From assembly GCA_002299865.1 (NCBI GenBank), contig DBNV01000049.1, forward strand, positions 1-8,432: a stretch of 8,432 bases of DNA, written 5' to 3'. The notes beneath the pieces are model-generated. The model did no database searches. It worked only from the letters and a program-made list of their open reading frames with translations, and was not told where the DNA came from. Shown here one piece after another: positions 5,645 through 8,432 of this stretch. Origin of the DNA: Desulfonatronaceae bacterium UBA663 (GTDB taxonomy: Bacteria > Desulfobacterota > Desulfovibrionia > Desulfovibrionales > Desulfonatronaceae). Position numbers and translations under genes: made by a program. The stretch's first letter is position 1. Each line of letters opens with the position of its first letter.

Positions 5645-6778
5645 CTAACTCTCCTTGCCCACCACCTCATCTAGCATGCTCACGAAGCGATCAAAAAACG
5701 ACCGACAGTCATGAGGGCCGGGCCCCGCTTCGGGATGATGCTGAACAGCCATCAACGGCTTGGTTTTATGGCGAAACCCTTCCAGGGTGTTGTCGTTTAA
5801 GTTGACGTGGGAGGGTTGATAAAAGTCGGCCTTGCCGAAGTCCACGCAAAATCCGTGATTCTGCGAGGAAATCTCCACTCGACCCGTGGCCAATTCCTTG
5901 ACCGGGTGGTTCAGGCCGTGATGTCCGAATTTCAGTTTGAAAGTCGTGCCGCCCAGGGCCAGGCACAAAATCTGGTGCCCGAGACAAATCCCCGCCACAG
6001 GCAGTCGGTCCACGAGAAGAGCCACGTTATGGATCACATCTGTCAACACCGCTGGATCGCCGGGGCCGTTGCCCAGGAAAACCGCATCCGGCCGCAGTTC
6101 CATGATCTGGGCTACGGTGAAGCTTGGCGGAACAACCAAAAAATCCAGCCCCTTAGCCCGCAATAACCGCAAGATGCTCCACTTTATCCCGAAATCGTAC
6201 ACCACCACCCGATGTCCCGCTCCAGGCCATGTGTACTGTCCCTGCCCAAGGACAACGGGGCGCGGCCCATGCCCGCCCCAGACATACGGACCGGGCACGG
6301 TCACTTGCTCCACTAAATTGGCCCCTTCCATGGGCGGCAGCGCGCGGGCCTGCTCCACCAGCGCGGCGGCCGGAGCGTTGCGGGTGGAAATAATGCCGCG
6401 CTGGGTGCCGTGAATGCGCAGATGCCTTGTCAGGGCGCGGGTGTCGATGCCCTCCAGGCCGATCACTCCGGCGTCCCGAAGATAGTCCGGCAGGGATTGC
6501 GTGGCCCGCCAATTAGATGGCTGTTTACAACACTCCTTGACGATCATGGCCTCCACCTGAACCCGATCCGACTCCACATCCTCGGGATTGACCCCGTAAT
6601 TGCCGATCAAGGGATAGGTCATGCAGACCATCTGCCCGATATACGAGGGATCCGTGAGAACTTCCTGGTACCCACTCATCCCGGTGTTGAAGATGACCTC
6701 GCCACCCGCCTCTCCCTGGCCGGTAAAGGAACGCCCCTCAAACCAGGTCCCGTCTTCCAAAGCCAATACCGCCTGCAT
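5645..6778 (-). CDS. carA: Carbamoyl-phosphate synthase small (glutaminase) subunit
   Basis: This 377-residue protein hydrolyses glutamine and passes ammonia to the large subunit CarB to make carbamoyl phosphate for pyrimidines and arginine. The N-terminal CarA domain has ALEDGTWFEGRSF (6-18), GEVIFNTGMSGYQEVLTDPS (26-45) and GIDTRALTRHLR (110-121). The class I amidotransferase domain (about 188-377) has FLGNGPGDP (234-242), the nucleophile Cys265 in AGICLGHQ, and His348/Glu350 in VQHHPEAGPGPHD. All key residues are present and the length is normal. The start is the ATG at 6776-6778, directly before QAVLALEDG; the frame is open 33 codons further upstream, but that extension overlaps the kdsB remnant and is not CarA-like. 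GGAG and GAG sit 7-16 nt upstream, overlapping the remnant's stop codon. CarB is not in the window. Confidence 0.96.
   Translation of the reverse strand: MQAVLALEDGTWFEGRSFTGQGEAGGEVIFNTGMSGYQEVLTDPSYIGQMVCMTYPLIGNYGVNPEDVESDRVQVEAMIVKECCKQPSNWRATQSLPDYLRDAGVIGLEGIDTRALTRHLRIHGTQRGIISTRNAPAAALVEQARALPPMEGANLVEQVTVPGPYVWGGHGPRPVVLGQGQYTWPGAGHRVVVYDFGIKWSILRLLRAKGLDFLVVPPSFTVAQIMELRPDAVFLGNGPGDPAVLTDVIHNVALLVDRLPVAGICLGHQILCLALGGTTFKLKFGHHGLNHPVKELATGRVEISSQNHGFCVDFGKADFYQPSHVNLNDNTLEGFRHKTKPLMAVQHHPEAGPGPHDCRSFFDRFVSMLDEVVGKES
5651..5656 (-). promoter_or_regulatory. Shine-Dalgarno AAGGAG for the TPR gene, inside the end of carA
   Basis: AAGGAG on the minus strand is 8 nt before the ATG at 5640-5642 and overlaps the final carA codons (GKES). 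It supports both the start choice and coupling of the two genes. Confidence 0.8.
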
Positions 6779-6786
6779 ATTTTCTC

Positions 6787-7062
6787 TCACTCCGTAAGGT
6801 TTTCTGCCATCCTTCTTCCCGCAATATCCGCATCCACCACGACAATGTCCTCGGGCCGGTCCACGCCTTGGACGCAATGGTCGACCAGAACGACGTCGAT
6901 GGGCATGCTGTTCTCCAAAAGACGCAACTGCTCCAGCTTTTCAATACGTTTCAGGCGGCTTAGCCCCAGCCCGATAAACTGTTGCAACACTGGAAGACGA
7001 AAAGCGTACAGGCCGAGATGGCCAAATGGAGGCAGAACGTTTTTTAGAGGCTCTGCCACAAC
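6787..7062 (-). pseudogene. kdsB: 3' remnant of kdsB (CMP-KDO synthetase)
   Basis: The final ~77-90 codons of 3-deoxy-manno-octulosonate cytidylyltransferase survive, in frame to a TGA at 6787-6789. They include HLGLYAFRLPVL, the signature RIEKLEQLRLLENSMPIDVV, and GVDRPEDI near the end, which match the KdsB C-terminus. The intact enzyme is about 250 residues; the N-terminal ~170, including the nucleotide-binding start, are absent. Instead, the hom coding sequence occupies that DNA, and recognisable similarity begins at about 7020-7030, some 35-45 bp after the hom stop. The frame stays open inside hom but has no KdsB character there and no start or ribosome site. The hexamer CCTCTA (minus strand) occurs on both sides of the hom stop, at 7065-7070 and 7045-7050, a possible but weak trace of a deletion. 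The remnant's end overlaps the carA ribosome-site region. An assembly join cannot be ruled out. Confidence 0.85.
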
Positions 7063-7063
7063 G

Positions 7064-8356
7064 CTAGAGGATCCTATAATGCACCGTAGGGGCGGTGATG
7101 AAACTTTGGGCGTTGATCTCTTCGACGGCCGCGCGTACGTTCCGAACCTGGGCCGTGTGCGTGATGAACACCACCGGCACGTTGCGGCCTGAAGGCAATC
7201 CCTTTTGCACCGCCTGGGCGATGCTGATGTTGCGCTGCCCAAGCACCCCGGCGATGACGGCAAGAACCCCGGGGCGGTCGAGGACGGAAAAACGGAAGTA
7301 GTGCCTGGAGCGGACCAGATCCGGAGCAAGTATCTCGGCCTTGGGCAAGACCGTCTCCGGAAAACCGGTATTGTTCGGATTGCAGTCGCTGCGGGCCAAG
7401 GCCATGATGTCCGCCAGGACTGCGCTGCCCGTGGGCAGATCTCCGGCACCCTGGCCGTAAAGCATTAACGGCCCTACGGCGTTCCCCTCCACCAGGACCG
7501 CATTGAACGGCCCATCCACCTTGCCCAGGATGTCGTCCCGGCGCACTAGAGCCGTGAACACCCCGGCATCCAGGCCGCCTTGGGACTCGCGAACCTGGGC
7601 GATGAGCTTGATGCAGTATCCAAACTCTCCGGCAAAAAGAATGTCCAGGGGGTTGACCTGGGTGATGCCCTGGACCGGAAGTTGGGCCAGCGGATAGTCC
7701 CGCCCGTAGGCCAGCCGGATCAACAAAATCAGTTTGTGCGCGGCGTCCATGCCTTGAATGTCCAGGGTCGGGTCGGCCTCGGCATACCCTTTTGTCTGGG
7801 CCTGTTCCAGGGCGGTCTGAAAATCTAGGCCCCTGACGGTCATTTCCGTGAGAATATAGTTGGCGGTACCGTTGAGAATGCCGGTCAGGGCCTTGATCCT
7901 GTTGCCGGCCAGGCTTTCCTTGAGCACTTGGACAATGGGGATGCCCCCGGCCACGCTGGCCTCGTAATACAACGCCGTACCATGCTCGGCCGCGAGGCTG
8001 AACAGTTCGTTGCCGCGTTCGGCCAAAAGGGCCTTGTTGGCCGTAACCACGGGCTTGCCTTGGGTCAAGGCCGCACTGATCAGCGCAAAGGGGGCGTCCA
8101 AGCCGCCCATCAACTCCACGATGATGTCCAGTTCCGGGTCATCCAGGAGATCCTTCATGTCGGCCGTCAGCAAAATGTTCAGATCCGGCGGGAGGTCCCT
8201 TGCCTTGTCCGGGTTGCGGACTAAAGCGGTTTTGATCACCACCCGTCGTCCCAGACGGCGCTCGATCCAGTCCGCATTGGAAACCAAAATTTTCGCCAAG
8301 CCCGCGCCCACAGTGCCCAGCCCGGCCAAACCAAGACGAATCAGTCCTCCGAACAT
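7064..8356 (-). CDS. hom: Homoserine dehydrogenase
   Basis: This 430-residue NAD(P)-dependent enzyme reduces aspartate semialdehyde to homoserine, the branch point to threonine and methionine. The Rossmann motif GLAGLGTVGAGL is at 9-20, TANKALLAERG at 105-115, the family signature ALTGILNGTANYILTEM at 156-172, and the substrate/catalytic pair Asp204 and Lys208 in GMDAAHKL. A C-terminal ACT domain (about 354-430: YFRFSVLDRPGVLAVIAGVL onward) implies allosteric control, usually by threonine. The length is normal and the C-terminus (TAPTVHYRIL) looks complete. The ATG at 8354-8356 overlaps the end of the upstream aminotransferase by 16 nt, with CAGGGG close upstream as ribosome site. Its 3' neighbour is a truncated kdsB, so the region after its stop has been rearranged. 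Confidence 0.96.
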   Translation of the reverse strand: MFGGLIRLGLAGLGTVGAGLAKILVSNADWIERRLGRRVVIKTALVRNPDKARDLPPDLNILLTADMKDLLDDPELDIIVELMGGLDAPFALISAALTQGKPVVTANKALLAERGNELFSLAAEHGTALYYEASVAGGIPIVQVLKESLAGNRIKALTGILNGTANYILTEMTVRGLDFQTALEQAQTKGYAEADPTLDIQGMDAAHKLILLIRLAYGRDYPLAQLPVQGITQVNPLDILFAGEFGYCIKLIAQVRESQGGLDAGVFTALVRRDDILGKVDGPFNAVLVEGNAVGPLMLYGQGAGDLPTGSAVLADIMALARSDCNPNNTGFPETVLPKAEILAPDLVRSRHYFRFSVLDRPGVLAVIAGVLGQRNISIAQAVQKGLPSGRNVPVVFITHTAQVRNVRAAVEEINAQSFITAPTVHYRIL

Positions 8357-8432
8357 GGTTGCCCCTGAATCACCTTGCGCAGTCCACGCACAGCCTGATT
8401 GATGCGCTGTCGGTTCTCCACCAGGGCGAAAC
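8341..8432 (-). CDS. Class I/II aminotransferase, C-terminal end (partial)
   Basis: Only the last ~30 codons are present; the gene continues past the right edge. The tail reads FALVENRQRINQAVRGLRKV followed by IQGQPCSED and a TGA at 8341-8343. The pattern A-L-V-E-N-x-x-R-I-x-Q-A-x-R-x-L/I-R/K is the usual C-terminus of AlaA/AspC-like fold-type I PLP aminotransferases. The stop lies 16 nt inside hom, so the two genes are coupled, as also found, from memory, in Desulfovibrio genomes. The amino-acid substrate cannot be read from this fragment. Confidence 0.75.
   Translation of the reverse strand, partial: FALVENRQRINQAVRGLRKVIQGQPCSED

Noticed and set aside
6779..6877. 33-codon N-terminal extension of CarA starting at 6877
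   Set aside because: It lies inside the kdsB remnant, is not CarA-like (Gly/Arg-rich), and the family N-terminus begins exactly at the ATG at 6776-6778.
7031..7057. Inverted repeat ggcaga/tctgcc after hom as a terminator
   Set aside because: Only 6-bp arms with a 15-nt loop, and the adjacent homopolymer is A on the transcribed minus strand, not U.
6410..7192. 260-codon plus-strand open frame
   Set aside because: Antisense to carA, the kdsB remnant and hom; composition is that of a reverse-frame shadow.
6787..7449. 220-codon minus-strand open frame as a full gene
   Set aside because: Its first 60% is hom read in another frame; only the last ~77-90 codons show KdsB similarity. Treated as a remnant.

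Overview
The window reads as a piece of a sulfate-reducer-like Desulfobacterota genome, most likely Desulfovibrionales. This rests on gene content: an aminotransferase-hom pair, a split class I fumarase, and a long family 9 glycosyltransferase followed by two small helical proteins. It is not a proven taxonomic assignment. All intact genes (about 8432 down to 638) lie on the minus strand. The only plus-strand gene is a dead insertion-sequence transposase at the left edge.

Layout in direction of transcription (right to left): the last ~30 codons of a class I/II aminotransferase; homoserine dehydrogenase (hom), overlapping it by 16 nt; a ~90-codon 3' remnant of kdsB (CMP-KDO synthetase) whose 5' two thirds are missing; carA; a TPR protein translationally linked to carA; fumarase alpha and beta subunits overlapping by 4 nt; a 78-nt gap carrying a CRP/FNR-like palindrome; a GT9 glycosyltransferase with a ~170-residue C-terminal extension; a 203-aa protein of unknown family; a 125-aa helical protein that may be a FlgN/FliT-type flagellar chaperone; then an AT-rich tail and the convergent transposase pseudogene.

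The genes fall into metabolic blocks: amino acids (aminotransferase, hom), pyrimidine/arginine precursor supply (carA), and C4-dicarboxylate metabolism (fumarase). The last three genes are probably concerned with surface or flagellar glycosylation; that is an inference from family resemblance and order.

The most striking feature is at 87-227. A 133-bp MITE-like element with 21-bp terminal inverted repeats sits inside an IS4-superfamily (IS1634-like) transposase. It is flanked by a GAAC target duplication. In-silico removal of the element plus one GAAC restores the transposase frame exactly, and the GAA of the duplication is the catalytic-glutamate codon of the Y-R-E-K signature. The element carries an internal degenerate 7-bp repeat. 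Other points of interest are the truncated kdsB abutting hom, a 15-bp tandem duplication in the fumarase beta gene, the near-perfect 20-bp palindrome upstream of the glycosyltransferase, and that enzyme's unusual extension. I see no CRISPR array, tRNA, rRNA or clearly new multi-gene defence system.
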